A stretch of DNA of 42,731 nucleotides from a bacterium (GCA_025360845.1 JANYBJ010000320.1:1-42731), one strand, 5' to 3'; numbered from the stretch's first letter, positions 27,223 to 36,356 are shown. A program made the numbers and translations. Notes: generated by a model not told the origin, from the letters alone.

Positions 27223-27334
27223 TCGGGTGTATGGTGATTTTCACGCGTTTCGCCCTTTGTTCGCGCGTTACACGCGCCTGATCGCCGCGCTCGACGAGAC
27301 CGCCGAGATCATGGCCAAGCTGTCATATAGGTAA
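27223..27334 (+). pseudogene. 3' relic with a methylase/restriction-like C-terminal signature
   Basis: VYGDFHAFRPLFARYTRLIAALDETAEIMAKLSYR* in an ORF whose upstream part is only the shadow frame of the endonuclease. Confidence 0.4.
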
Positions 27335-27342
27335 CCTCAAGC

Positions 27343-27365
27343 AGATTAAGAGTAAGATTAAGATG
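27343..27365. repeat. Degenerate hexamer repeat AGATTAAGAGTAAGATTAAGATG
   Basis: Shares an exact 18-mer with 6969-6986. Confidence 0.85.
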
Positions 27366-27439
27366 GCGAAACGCCGGCGCTTTTTTTCAGAAAAAAAAAC
27401 GTATTGTATGCAGGCGCGGCGCGGGTTAAACTAAGCTCC

Positions 27440-28498
27440 ATGAAAATTAACAACATTCTTTTGTTGGGTTTGTCAATCTGTGCGTTTTTGTATGTCGGTT
27501 GCGGCAAGAAGCAAGGGCCGGGGCCGGAAGGAGCCGCGCCGCAGAAGGCGGCGGTCAAGCTGACGTACAGCGTGTTCTTCCCGCCGACACATGTGCAGAC
27601 AAAGGTGGCCACCGAGTGGGCGGAGGAGATCAAAAAGCGCACGGGCGGGCAGGTCCAGATCACCGTGTTTTCAGGCGGTTCGCTGACGAAGGCCGACCAG
27701 TGTTACCAGGGTGTGGTGGACGGCGTGTCCGATATCGGCATGAGCGCTTTCGCCTATACGCGCGGCCGCTTCCCGTTGCTCGAGGGTTTGGATCTGCCGG
27801 TCGGTTATCCCAATGGTGTTGCCGCGACCCGCATCGCGAACACGCTTGCCGCGAAGTTCAAACCCGCCGAAACGAAGGATGTGAAGCTGTTCTATGTGCA
27901 TGCTCACGGGCCGGGGGTGCTGGGTTCGAAAAGGCCGGTGGCGAGGTTGGCGGACATGAAGGGTCTCAAGGTCTGTGCGTCAGGCGAGTCTGAGCGGATC
28001 GTCGAGAGTCTCGGCGGTTCGCCGGTCAGCCTGCCGCAGGGCGAAACCTGCGAGGCCCTCCAGAAGGGCGTGGCTGACGCGACGTTCTGTCCGACCGAGA
28101 CGCTCAAGGGCTGGAAGCAGGGCGAGGTCATCAACTGCGTGACGGACTCCAAGTGTATCGGATACACGACGGCGTTTTTTGTGGCGATGAACAAGGAGAA
28201 GTGGGCACAGTTGCCCGCCGACGTTCAGAAGACCATCGAAGCGGTAAACGCCGAGTGGGTCGTCAAACATGGCCAGGCGTGGAACGATGCCGACGCCGAG
28301 GGGCTCACTTACATCAGCGGGCTGAAACGGGGCATCATCCCGTTGACGGCAAACGAACAGGCCTTGTGGATTGCGAAAGTGGCTCCGCTGCTGCAGGATT
28401 ACGCGACGCGTGCGGCACAGAAGGGTTTGCCCGGCGAGGCGTTTCTTAAAGAGCTGAAGGCCGCTGTCGCAGAAGCCCGCGCGCCTCAAGGGAAGTGA
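27440..28498 (+). CDS. TRAP-type transporter substrate-binding lipoprotein (DctP family)
   Basis: Lipobox-like [71 protein letters not shown]. Confidence 0.9.
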   Translation: MKINNILLLGLSICAFLYVGCGKKQGPGPEGAAPQKAAVKLTYSVFFPPTHVQTKVATEWAEEIKKRTGGQVQITVFSGGSLTKADQCYQGVVDGVSDIGMSAFAYTRGRFPLLEGLDLPVGYPNGVAATRIANTLAAKFKPAETKDVKLFYVHAHGPGVLGSKRPVARLADMKGLKVCASGESERIVESLGGSPVSLPQGETCEALQKGVADATFCPTETLKGWKQGEVINCVTDSKCIGYTTAFFVAMNKEKWAQLPADVQKTIEAVNAEWVVKHGQAWNDADAEGLTYISGLKRGIIPLTANEQALWIAKVAPLLQDYATRAAQKGLPGEAFLKELKAAVAEARAPQGK

Positions 28499-28503
28499 GC
28501 GCG

Positions 28504-28641
28504 ATGCGGAAACCGGTCAGAAAACCGCTCGGCCCCTTTCTGCTGGCGCTGTTCGTGGCGTGCGGATTGCTGCTGGCGTTTCCGCTGGTTTTCAAGGAGA
28601 ACCATCCGGCAGCGGCGATGGCGGCTGAGAGTCCGGCATGA
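28504..28641 (+). CDS. Small single-TM ORF (45 aa) following DctP
   Basis: MRKPVRKPLGPFLLALFVACGLLLAFPLVFKENHPAAAMAAESPA*. Overlaps a coding-like antisense stretch. Confidence 0.4.
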   Translation: MRKPVRKPLGPFLLALFVACGLLLAFPLVFKENHPAAAMAAESPA

Positions 28642-28717
28642 GTGCCGCGAGGTCGGGCGTGCCGACAAAGTCGGTGTCGGACGTGTACCGGTAGCGCACC
28701 TCGCAGCCGTCGTCAAT

Positions 28718-29005
28718 TCAAAGGGACAGATGGGCCATTACGGCTTCTGCGGTTAAGCCGTGGAGCTTGATGCGCTTGAGGCGCGAGGTGTCGCCGGTGA
28801 GGAGTTCGACGGAGCGTTTCGGGAGGCCGAACGTTTTGGCGAGAAGCGCGGTAAGTTCCGTGTTCGCCTTGCCATCGACAGGCGGAGCTTGGAGCCGCAT
28901 GCGCAGCCACTCGGGGTCCGCGCCTGCGATTTCGGATTTTGACGCGCGCGGAGTGACCTTGACGGTCAGGATGCAGCCGTCTTTAGTGGAAAGCAGCCAG
29001 TTCAT
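28718..29005 (-). CDS. DUF167 (YggU-like) family protein
   Basis: CILTVKVTPRASKSEIAG, VDGKANTELTALLAKTFGLPKRSVELLTGDTSRLKRIKL. Confidence 0.92.
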   Translation of the reverse strand: MNWLLSTKDGCILTVKVTPRASKSEIAGADPEWLRMRLQAPPVDGKANTELTALLAKTFGLPKRSVELLTGDTSRLKRIKLHGLTAEAVMAHLSL

Positions 29006-29056
29006 GGAAGAGGAGGGGGCCGGGTTCGGGGTTCAGGGAAACGCACATCAATGAAG

Positions 29057-29962
29057 TCAGTTGAACAGGGGCAAGTGGATCAGGTTAAAAAGGCCGATGC
29101 AGATGCTGTTGTACATCATATCCACGACAAAAAAGTAGATGAGCGGCGTGAAGTCGAAACCCGCTCCGCCGATCCGGTTGCGCGCGAAACGCCCCAGCAA
29201 GAGTTCGACCCCTTCGCTGCAGATGATGACCGCGCCGCGCGCCTGCAGGATCGCTGCGGCCAGGTTGCCGAGGATGAGGATGAAGAGCGCCCGCGTGAGC
29301 ATCGACAGCCCGTCGGCGAAGGAGAGCGCGGCCAGCCAGCCGGTCTTCAGGATCTGCGCAAACAGCGGGCCGGCCAGAAAGGGGGATGTGGTGATCGGTT
29401 TGGCGCTTTCCGTAATCTGGCTGAGGGTGCTCAGGGCTCCGGTGCGCGAGACGGTGAACGCCAGCGCGGCGTGCAGCGCGAACAGGACGAACGGTTGCGC
29501 CAGCAGCGGCAGCCGCGAGAAGGGACGGGCGAAGAAGTCGAACGTCTCTGTGGCGCGGTTGGAGCGGAAGGGCGGCGTGATCAGGCGCACCAGCAGGTAG
29601 ACGGTCCAGAGTTTCAGCAGAAACGCCGCGAAGTGCAGGAGGTTGAAAAGCAGCAGCCCGGACATCCGGTCGCCGACGACGATGGGTGAGAAATGGAAAA
29701 AGGTGCCGAGCTTGATGGTCAGGGGCACTTGCAAACGCAAAAAAAGGAGCGCCTTGAAAAGGATGACAAAGAGCAGGATCACCGTGGCGGCAGCCTGCTC
29801 AGGCAGGTAGAGCACGGGGCGCAGGAAGGCGAGCGCCGAATCGGTGAATTTGATCGTGCCGGAAAGGAACGGGTTGAAGTAAAACTCTTTAGAGGGTGCC
29901 GACCAGAGCCGGATCCAGAAGAGCAGCAGCAAGAGGTTGAACGAAAAAATCAAATAGTCCAT
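29057..29962 (-). CDS. YggT-like integral membrane protein
   Basis: MDYLIFSFNLLLLLFWIRLWS...; two similar hydrophobic halves; next to DUF167 as commonly seen for YggT/YggU. Confidence 0.65.
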   Translation of the reverse strand: MDYLIFSFNLLLLLFWIRLWSAPSKEFYFNPFLSGTIKFTDSALAFLRPVLYLPEQAAATVILLFVILFKALLFLRLQVPLTIKLGTFFHFSPIVVGDRMSGLLLFNLLHFAAFLLKLWTVYLLVRLITPPFRSNRATETFDFFARPFSRLPLLAQPFVLFALHAALAFTVSRTGALSTLSQITESAKPITTSPFLAGPLFAQILKTGWLAALSFADGLSMLTRALFILILGNLAAAILQARGAVIICSEGVELLLGRFARNRIGGAGFDFTPLIYFFVVDMMYNSICIGLFNLIHLPLFN

Positions 29963-30305
29963 AGTGATTCCGATGTGAAGGCAGGTGTAAGAATAAGGGT
30001 AATCCGGTTGTTCAGCAAGGGGAAAGGCGGAAGAGCGCAGCGGGCGGGCCACGGCTTATTCTTTTGGTGACGAATTCGGCTCGCCCAGCGGTCGAGCCCT
30101 ACCCAAAGATGCCGAAACCGGCCAGGAAGTTCGTCCCCAAGGGACGGACCGCGGGGCCTTCCTGTTAACGGCTGCGATCAAAGCGATCACGGCAAAGGGT
30201 GCGAAGGTTGCGGAGTCCACACGCGGTCAAAACGCACGCGAACTGACGTTGAAGAAAGGCCGTCCGGCCCAGTTCCAACTCGAGTTCTAACACACGGGAT
30301 GGGCT

Positions 30306-30698
30306 TCACGGCCGGGAAGGAGGAAGCTTCCCGGTGGCCTGTCGCACATAGTGGTCGGCCTTGGAGTACTTCATCCAGGTTTTCTCGGCGCAGGCCCAGC
30401 GCAGGGCCAGCAGCGCTCCGGCCAGATAAACAGCCCCGAGCACGAGGAGCACGAGCGCATTGGCCGGCGCCGGGAGCAGCGCGTAGAGCCCCACGTGCAG
30501 AAGCACGAAGCCCACCACCGCCAGCGCCACGAGGAACGCCAGCGCCAGCACGCCGATGAAGAGCTGGCGTGCGGCGCCGACGCCGCGCACGTACCAGACA
30601 GCGGCCTCGATGCGAAGCAGATCCAGCGAGGCGCGGCGGTAGCTTTTCAGCACCCACAGCGCCACGCTGGTCAGCACATTTGAGAGGTACTGCTTCAA
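30306..30698 (-). CDS. YqjE-like / phage holin superfamily III-like membrane protein
   Basis: LLRIEAAVWYVRGVGAARQLFIGVLALAFLVALAVVGFVLLHVGLYALLPAPANALVLLVLGAVYLAGALLAL; next to a YqjD-like gene. Confidence 0.55.
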   Translation of the reverse strand: MKQYLSNVLTSVALWVLKSYRRASLDLLRIEAAVWYVRGVGAARQLFIGVLALAFLVALAVVGFVLLHVGLYALLPAPANALVLLVLGAVYLAGALLALRWACAEKTWMKYSKADHYVRQATGKLPPSRP

Positions 30699-30722
30699 AT
30701 GGCCACCAGCCCTTTCAGGTCG

Positions 30723-31061
30723 CTATTTCTTGTGGCCCAGGATGAACCCGGCCAGCAGCGCGACCACGGCGGTCCCGCCGATGTACGGCCACGGATTGGA
30801 GCGGACGTGACCGTCGACGATGGTCGCGGCTTCCTTGACCTTCGCCGCGCTCACTTCCTTCGCATGGAGCAGCGCTTCGATCTCGCGCTTCTGAACGGCC
30901 GACAGGGCCTCGGCGGCCGAGTGCTCGGCATCCACCAGAACGGTCTTCAGGTGGGTGTATTTGTTGCTGACGAGATTCCGCAGCTCGTCCTTCTTCTCTT
31001 TCGCGGCTTCCTCAAGAAGTTTCAGGGCTTCCGCGATTTTATCATTGCTGGTTGCTTCCAT
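30723..31061 (-). CDS. DUF883 (ElaB/YqjD-like) membrane-anchored protein
   Basis: MEATSNDKIAEALKLLEEAAKEKKDELRNLVSNKYTHLK...VDGHVRSNPWPYIGGTAVVALLAGFILGHKK. Confidence 0.8.
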   Translation of the reverse strand: MEATSNDKIAEALKLLEEAAKEKKDELRNLVSNKYTHLKTVLVDAEHSAAEALSAVQKREIEALLHAKEVSAAKVKEAATIVDGHVRSNPWPYIGGTAVVALLAGFILGHKK

Positions 31062-31401
31062 TTTGACACCTCGCTTGTTGCGATTAATCCGGGGGCTAGC
31101 CCGATTAAACAACACGTTACACGGTTAAAAACAATAACCGCATTTCATCCGTGCGTCAATTGTTTGTGTGTTCTGTTCCATCTCGGTTGCCGCATACCAT
31201 GCAGCTACAATCAAGATTATGCCGGATTCTACCCGCGTGCTCAATAGGGTAAACTCCCCATGGCGCGCAAGGCTAAAGGCCAGCAGGTGGCTGCTTCTGG
31301 AAACGCTTGATAAGACCGGATGTTTATGTGAAACTATCCGCATCGTTGGGATCGAGGCACAGAGGCATCGGTACGGTTGAAGCAGAAGAGGGCAGCACCG
31401 T

Positions 31402-32096
31402 TTGCGGTGCGGGTCGGGGATCACTTTTCAGAGGGCTTCGTCTTTGAAACATGGGACATCACTTTTACTCTGCACCCTGTTCCTGACCGTTTTGACAGAT
31501 GCCCTTGCCGCGCCAGCCCTCACGCCCGGCGTCTGGACCAGAATGACTCCTGCGGCAGTGACCATCAACGACACCAACCATGTCTTCTGCCAGGGCATGG
31601 CGATAGATCCGGGCAATCCGTCTACGCTCGATCTTGGAATTTGCGCCTACGATGTGTCGATGGCCGGACTTTACAAAACCACCGACGGCGGTGCCACTTG
31701 GGCAAAGACCGGCAATCTAGACGAACCGGTGCATATGGTTGTTGACCCGCACAACTCAAAACACCTGTATTGCGTAGACGGCGTGCGCGGAAACACCATC
31801 GGTTTCTGGGTCTCGAACGACGGTGCCGCCACGCCACCTGGACCAAGCCGCCGGGGTTCATTGCGGCCACGCAAGACCCGGTCGGCACTCAGGACGTGTA
31901 TTCGATAGCGACCGAGCCCGGCGATTTCAACCATATTCTGGTAAGCTTTCATTCACCCTGGAACGACGGTTCAAAAAACGCCGGCGTTCTTGAAAGCAAA
32001 GACGGCGGCATCACTTGGATTGTTCACAACCCGCCTGCGGGATCTGCAAGCGGTTACGGCATGTCGGTATATTGGCATCTGCGGGGACGGGAATAA
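31402..32096 (+). pseudogene. Secreted BNR/sortilin-type beta-propeller protein, frameshifted and truncated
   Basis: GLYKTTDGGATWAKTGN...VSNDGAAT| frame break |ATWTKPPGFIAAT...GVLESKDGGITWIVHNPPAG. Confidence 0.75.
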
Positions 32097-32126
32097 GTGA
32101 AACCGCTCTAGGTAAACAGCGTCGGC

Positions 32127-35100
32127 TCACTTCTCCGAAACCCAGGCATAGATTGCCTCGGGCGGCTCGAGGCGCACGTCTCCCCAGGCGCCCCAATCGC
32201 CGCTGCTGTCGTCTTTCGCGCCCACGTCGGTGACGAGCAGCAGCGACACGGACTTGCCGGCCCACGGTGTCAGCGCGGCTTCCAAGGGGACCCAAGCGTG
32301 TGTCGTGACGGAGCGGCTGGCGACCTCGGTGCGCTTCCCTTTCTCGTCTTCGACGACCACGCGGAACAGGATGCCGTCGCCCGGATCGCTGCCGTCCTGC
32401 TTGCCGACCGCGCACCGCAGAGCCAGCGGCTGCGGCGGCAGTGTGAGCGCGTAGCGGGCGAAGGTGTAGCCGGTTCCCTTCATGTAGGGCGGGTGCATGA
32501 AGAGCCCGTTCGCCTTCGTGATGCCGCCGCAGGTGGAGGCGGTGGCGTAGAGCTGGGCGCCGGAGGCCTGCGCCAGCGGCGTCTCCGCCGCGTTGCGCAA
32601 ACACATGCCGGCCACGCGCATGGCTGGCAGCGGAGCAGCCTGAGACAGATCCGGCTGCCGCGTCAGTTTGCGCGTGATGGGGGCGACGCCTTTGGCCCCG
32701 TCGAGATGGAGCGAGAACGTCAAGGCGGTGGACTGTAGGGTTTCGGGCGGCAAGGGGAGACGCTGCGTCGTGTTGGTGCCGGGGACGAGCGTGAAGCGGG
32801 ATTCAGCGCTGCCGCAGACCAGTCGGGCGTCGCAGGGCGCGGGCATGCGCGAAGAGGCGCAAACGGCCAGCGCCTGGTGATCGACAGCGGAAGTGAGCGT
32901 GACGGGCTCGACCACCGTGAAGTCGATCCACGCGTTTTCGAAGGTCTGCCACACCCGTGTGCCGGGCTTCGCGTCGGGCGGGATCGTGACCTCGTGTGTC
33001 GTGCTGCCGCGCACGGTGAGGCGTTCTCCGGCGACCACCTCCGAGCGGTCACACGTGAGTGTCGCGACAGGGGGCTGCGCGGCCTTGCGGATGCGGTAGA
33101 AGAAGGCGTTCGTGACCGGCTGCAGATAACTGAGGCCGCGCGAGGCGCGCACCTCGGCGTGGCCCAGGACGCCGTTGGTTTTGTCGAGGGCGATGGCTTC
33201 AGAGATGGTGATGGGGAAGCCCGCCTCGGCGGTTTTGTAGAGCAGGATTTCGCCGATGTTTTTGGGGAGCGTGCGGCAAATGGCGACGCCCGCGCTGGCG
33301 CCTTCGGGGAACCGCGTGAAGGTGCCGCGCCCGTCGATATAGGTGTAGCCGGGCGAGAACGAGAGGTCGGCGCGGTGGCCGTCGACGTTGCCGCTGAAGA
33401 CGCGCACGACGCCGTTCGAGCCGCGGCCCCAATAGCCGTTGGGCGGGAGGTCGAGCGCGGTGTCGTCGACTTGGGTTTTCAGGCGTTCGCTCATGCTGCC
33501 GTTGACGGCGGTGACGCAGCCGTTGGCGTAGCGCGTGACGAGCTGGGAGCGGCGGAAGGTGTCGTTTGCCAGGGCGGTCGAGGTGTCGAAGGTTTCGCCG
33601 TCGGCTCCCACGTAGCGGATGGATTCGGCCGAGGCCTGCGTGTAGAGGCTGGCGAGGGCTTGGATCATGTAATAGCTGCGCAGTTCGCCCTCGCGCCCGT
33701 GGACCAGGAAGCCGGGGTGTCCGAAGGCGACGGTCGCGGCGAGGAAGCGGTCGCGCGCCACATCGGGGTCTTTGGGCTCGCTTTGGCCCGGACAGAACAT
33801 GTCGGGACTGCCCATGCCGAAGTTGCAGCAGAGGTCGTGCAGCTTGAGGAGGTCGAAGTCCACGAGCCACGGGTTGTCGGAGAACCGGTAGTTCTGGTCT
33901 TGGGCGTAGTTGCCGTCGGTCAGCCCGCAGTAGGGGAAGTGGTTGTTGCCTTCGGAATAGACCGGACCGTTCCACCCCGCTTTCTGGAGAAGCATGATCT
34001 CGCCGAAAGCGTAGAAAACCGCGGCGAAAGTGCCCGCGCCGGGCACGCGGGCGTCGAAGTCCACGCGGCTCCAGGGGGTGACTGCGGTGTGGACGTCGCA
34101 GTAGGCGGTGCTGAAGCCGAACTTCTTCTCGATGATCGGCGTGAGCTTTTCGCAGAACTCTACGGCGCGGGCGGGTTTGGGCGCGTAGCAGCGCTCCCAC
34201 GCCTGCAGGAGCTGATTGTCCTGGGTGCGCGAGATGAGGTCGCTCGTCCAGAAGCCGTTGACCGGCGCGAAGTCGGTGAAATTGTTGTAGGGTCCGTAAA
34301 CGATGCCGAGCTTGTCCTGCATGAGGCGCGCATAGTCGAACTGGCCCTGGTCGCCGCCCTTTTTCGGCGCGGTCTTGGTGCGGAAAGTGAAGCTCTCGTT
34401 GTCGTCGCGCCAGCCGGTCTCATGGTCGGTGACCACGAGCTGGGTCATGCCCCAGTGGTGGACTTCGCGCCAATAGGCGGCGTCGAGCGTGCGGTCGCCC
34501 GCGCCGTGGGCCCGCCAGACGCGCGTGCCGGTGATGTGTTTCCAAGGCGAGGCCGGGTTGGGGATGTTGGGCAGCGTGTCCTCGAATTTCGGCGAGAGCG
34601 TGAGGACAAAGCGTTCAAAGCAGGGGTTGCGCGTGCCGTCCGTTTTGGGGAGATAGCGCGTGCCGCCGTTGCTGGCGAGCGTGCCGTCGAAGCGTTGGTT
34701 TTCGGCCCAGAGCGTGGAGGCGTTGGATTGGGTCCAGTCGATGTGGGCCATGAAGAAGAGCGGGGCGTTGGTTGTGCCGGAAACGATGACCGCCGGGCGC
34801 GTGTCGGCGAAGCCGTAGGTGTAGTAGGGCAGGGTCACGAGGCGAGGGGCCGAGAAGCCGCTCGTGGCGCCGAACCGCACTTCCTGCACGTGGCCGCCAT
34901 CGGCCTCAATGTCCATGACCAGCGACTTGCCGATGAGGTGGAAGCGGAGCGAGACGTTCGAGGCGTGCGTTCCGGAGGAAAGCCAGCCGGTGTAGGTGAC
35001 GCTCTTGCCGTCGGAGGTGACGCGCACCTCCTCGTTGGTCGCGCGCAGCGGAGCGGCGTCGGCCTGATCCGCGGAGAGGTAGATGCCGCCGCCGAGACAC

Positions 35101-35987
35101 ACGGGGATCCACGGGCTCGTGTCCGACCAGCGCATGGCGAGGTCGTCCCAGTCGCCGGCCTTCGAGGGAAGCCGGACCTCGAGGCGGCCATCCTCGCCGT
35201 CGCGGATCAGCAGGTGGCGTCCGCTGCCGCTCTTGGCGACGCGCGTCACGCTCGGCGCGGAGTCGCGCGGGATGATGGTGAGGGGCGTGTCCGGGAAGGG
35301 CAGTGTGCCGGGGCCGGTATTGACGCCGGGGCTGCAGGCGGGGAAGAGACGCACCCCGCGCTGCGGGCGGGGCTCGAAGGTGAGGGGCGCAAAGGCTTCG
35401 GTGAAGGCGGCGAGGCTGTTGAGGTAGAGCGTGCGCGTTTCGGCGTTGCGCCCGTTGGTCACCGTGATCGAGAGAAGTTTCCCGCCTTTGGCGACGCGCG
35501 GGTTCTGGTCGGACTCGAGGCGGCGGTGGCAGAGGAACCACTCTTTGAAACACACCGTGGCGAGATTGACCGGGAACGGCTTGCCCTCTTGGTCGGCCAT
35601 GTTGAGCGTGACGCTGACCGGCGGCGTCTTGGGATCGGGCGCGTAGCTGTGGTTGTTGCCGTAGATCCAGCAGGTGACGGCGTCGAAAGCATTCGTGACC
35701 GCGACGGGGGCAGGCGGGATGAGCGTGATGCAAGGATTATTGCCGGTGGCGCGGTAGGTGAGCTTCGCCACGGCGTCGCCGAAAAGCAATACGTCCTGCG
35801 CGCGTTCGAGGCGGGCTTCGGCGTCGACGGTCTCCACGCGCCAGCCCTCGACGTCCGTGAAGGGGATCAGCGCGGGATGGTCATCCTGCGTGCGTTTCGC
35901 CCAGACCATTTCGTAAGGGCGCTCGCCGGCCGTTAGCGAAACGGCAAGCAGTGCGAGCGCTGCGGAGAAGAGGCGGCTGTTGTTCAT
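32127..35987 (-). CDS. Very large secreted protein (1286 aa), probable TIM-barrel glycosidase-like enzyme of unrecognised family
   Basis: Signal MNNSRLFSAALALLAVSLTAG; YWREVHHWGMTQLVVTDHETGWRDDNESFTF, FGFSTAYCDVHTAVTPW, GPVYSEGNNHFPYCGLTDG. Confidence 0.75.
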   Translation of the reverse strand: MNNSRLFSAALALLAVSLTAGERPYEMVWAKRTQDDHPALIPFTDVEGWRVETVDAEARLERAQDVLLFGDAVAKLTYRATGNNPCITLIPPAPVAVTNAFDAVTCWIYGNNHSYAPDPKTPPVSVTLNMADQEGKPFPVNLATVCFKEWFLCHRRLESDQNPRVAKGGKLLSITVTNGRNAETRTLYLNSLAAFTEAFAPLTFEPRPQRGVRLFPACSPGVNTGPGTLPFPDTPLTIIPRDSAPSVTRVAKSGSGRHLLIRDGEDGRLEVRLPSKAGDWDDLAMRWSDTSPWIPVCLGGGIYLSADQADAAPLRATNEEVRVTSDGKSVTYTGWLSSGTHASNVSLRFHLIGKSLVMDIEADGGHVQEVRFGATSGFSAPRLVTLPYYTYGFADTRPAVIVSGTTNAPLFFMAHIDWTQSNASTLWAENQRFDGTLASNGGTRYLPKTDGTRNPCFERFVLTLSPKFEDTLPNIPNPASPWKHITGTRVWRAHGAGDRTLDAAYWREVHHWGMTQLVVTDHETGWRDDNESFTFRTKTAPKKGGDQGQFDYARLMQDKLGIVYGPYNNFTDFAPVNGFWTSDLISRTQDNQLLQAWERCYAPKPARAVEFCEKLTPIIEKKFGFSTAYCDVHTAVTPWSRVDFDARVPGAGTFAAVFYAFGEIMLLQKAGWNGPVYSEGNNHFPYCGLTDGNYAQDQNYRFSDNPWLVDFDLLKLHDLCCNFGMGSPDMFCPGQSEPKDPDVARDRFLAATVAFGHPGFLVHGREGELRSYYMIQALASLYTQASAESIRYVGADGETFDTSTALANDTFRRSQLVTRYANGCVTAVNGSMSERLKTQVDDTALDLPPNGYWGRGSNGVVRVFSGNVDGHRADLSFSPGYTYIDGRGTFTRFPEGASAGVAICRTLPKNIGEILLYKTAEAGFPITISEAIALDKTNGVLGHAEVRASRGLSYLQPVTNAFFYRIRKAAQPPVATLTCDRSEVVAGERLTVRGSTTHEVTIPPDAKPGTRVWQTFENAWIDFTVVEPVTLTSAVDHQALAVCASSRMPAPCDARLVCGSAESRFTLVPGTNTTQRLPLPPETLQSTALTFSLHLDGAKGVAPITRKLTRQPDLSQAAPLPAMRVAGMCLRNAAETPLAQASGAQLYATASTCGGITKANGLFMHPPYMKGTGYTFARYALTLPPQPLALRCAVGKQDGSDPGDGILFRVVVEDEKGKRTEVASRSVTTHAWVPLEAALTPWAGKSVSLLLVTDVGAKDDSSGDWGAWGDVRLEPPEAIYAWVSEK

Positions 35988-36074
35988 AAGTGGACTCGAT
36001 CAAAACTGAAAAGCACAAAACAGAACGATGACGATTTGTCCCCAGTCTAAAGGTTTCATACGACAACAGGCAAT

Positions 36075-36119
36075 GGCAAACATGTTTGTCGGATTCTGTC
36101 TGCTACAAACATGTTGCCA
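36075..36119. promoter_or_regulatory. Pair of dyad sites (G)GCAAACATGTTTGT / ACAAACATGTTGCC forming a larger inverted repeat upstream of the 1286-aa gene
   Basis: Arms 36075-36089 and 36105-36119; each arm centred on AAACATGTTT-like dyad. Confidence 0.6.
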
Positions 36120-36356
36120 GAGAGCCGAGTATCCGCATTAATTTTCCGCCCAAGAAGAGGGAATGGCATACAGCGTGTTTTTGGAAGCAGTGATCTCGGC
36201 AGCGCCACTCTTCATGTGGACGGAAGAACCGAAGCTCACGTCCTCGCGAGCCGCGGATTGGTTATACACTTTCTGAAAATGGATAGCGGAAAACGCACTC
36301 AACTTCCAGTCCCAACAGCCTTCTCAAGCGGAGATCTGAAAGTCAGAAAACAACGA

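Noticed and set aside
27229-27243. The direct repeat as a proven transposition target-site duplication
   Set aside because: One-nucleotide gap, and no transposase or terminal inverted repeats in the cassette; reported only as a candidate recombination scar.
27440-28641. Complete TRAP transporter operon
   Set aside because: Only the DctP-like binding protein is present; the 45-aa downstream ORF is too small and dissimilar to be DctQ or DctM.
32877-35936. 1019-aa plus-strand ORF
   Set aside because: Shadow ORF antisense to the secreted 1286-aa protein; compositionally biased (Arg/Ala/Glu/Val/Gly), with no signal or domain logic. Typical of high-GC third-position bias.
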